From the NCBI RefSeq assembly GCF_002899895.1, contig NZ_PPEI02000004.1:124001-188000 (forward strand): a DNA stretch of 64,000 nucleotides. Reading direction: 5' to 3'. Within the stretch, counting starts at the first letter, position 1. Every line of letters starts with the position of its first letter. The notes below the pieces were generated by a model, which worked only from the letters and a program-made list of their open reading frames with translations, was not told the DNA's origin and made no database searches. The translations under genes and the position numbers were made by a program. Positions 63,913 through 64,000 of this stretch are shown here, piece by piece. This DNA is from Chryseobacterium oncorhynchi. Its GTDB lineage: Bacteria > Bacteroidota > Bacteroidia > Flavobacteriales > Weeksellaceae.

Positions 63913-64000
63913 TTATTTCTTTCTATTTTTTTGTTGCTCTTGAGTCTGTTGTTGCTGTTGAGCTTTTTCCATCATTTCTCTCATTCGTTTCTGGAACTTA
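63913..64000 (-). CDS. C-terminal end of a gene, possibly yidC
   Basis: The last 28 codons of a minus-strand gene are visible. They encode a Lys- and Gln-rich tail (KFQKRMREMMEKAQQQQQ, then TQEQQKNRKK) ending at 63913. Bacteroidota YidC ends in similar basic, Gln-rich tails of the type KFQxRLExMMKQAQ, so YidC is the leading guess. It could be another membrane or ribosome-associated protein. Confidence 0.5.
   Translation of the reverse strand, partial: KFQKRMREMMEKAQQQQQTQEQQKNRKK

Overview
The window is chromosomal DNA of a Bacteroidota bacterium, most likely a Chryseobacterium-like member of the Flavobacteriia (Weeksellaceae). The evidence is low GC, a SusC/SusD pair, a fused cbb3 oxidase subunit (CcoNO) with a mono-haem CcoP, a TamB-TamL pair with a lipoprotein TamL, and promoters of the form TTG-N19-TAnnTTTG, the Bacteroidota sigma-A type. 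That promoter pattern is readable with exact 19-base spacing before sucC, a peroxiredoxin gene and both tRNA-Gln genes. Shine-Dalgarno sequences are mostly absent. Several start codons were moved inward because the longest frames run into terminators or neighbouring genes.

Layout. 0-17.6 kb: the end of an ABC-F ATPase gene, a Gfo/Idh oxidoreductase, a siderophore-type TonB receptor with a small PepSY-like membrane protein, outer-membrane proteins, a 1-Cys peroxiredoxin, an MscS channel, sucC, a ClC channel, a tightly coupled HMG-CoA reductase operon, and a radical-SAM/TIGR03915-like DNA-repair pair with an unrelated gene between its members. 17.6-18.55 kb: a gene-free stretch between convergent genes holding three tandem 278-bp units and seven perfect DnaA boxes. 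This is the most striking feature of the window and a candidate replication origin or DnaA-titration site. 18.55-34.7 kb: an AlkC/AlkD-like protein overlapping a thioredoxin-like peroxidase, a divergent HxlR regulator, pfkA-gapA, a LuxR-type regulator, an MpaB-like protein, recA, htpG, an alkyltransferase-like protein, a deoxyhypusine synthase homologue and a GreA/B-like factor.

35-47 kb: arfB, menE, two tRNA-Gln genes in a duplicated promoter-tRNA-terminator cassette, an HdeD-like membrane protein, an exported agmatine deiminase-family protein coupled to an outer-membrane protein, an AraC regulator, an amino-acid permease, an XRE regulator and ccoNO-ccoP. 47-64 kb: two large inverted repeats, the tamB-tamL-yihY operon, argS, a 44-residue double-glycine-leader peptide gene, susD-susC, rnhB and the tail of a gene that could be yidC.

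Most of the window is ordinary housekeeping and envelope content. I see no insertion sequence, prophage, CRISPR array or rRNA. The observations most worth following are the DnaA-box array, the small double-glycine peptide, the interrupted DNA-repair pair and several unexplained inverted repeats.
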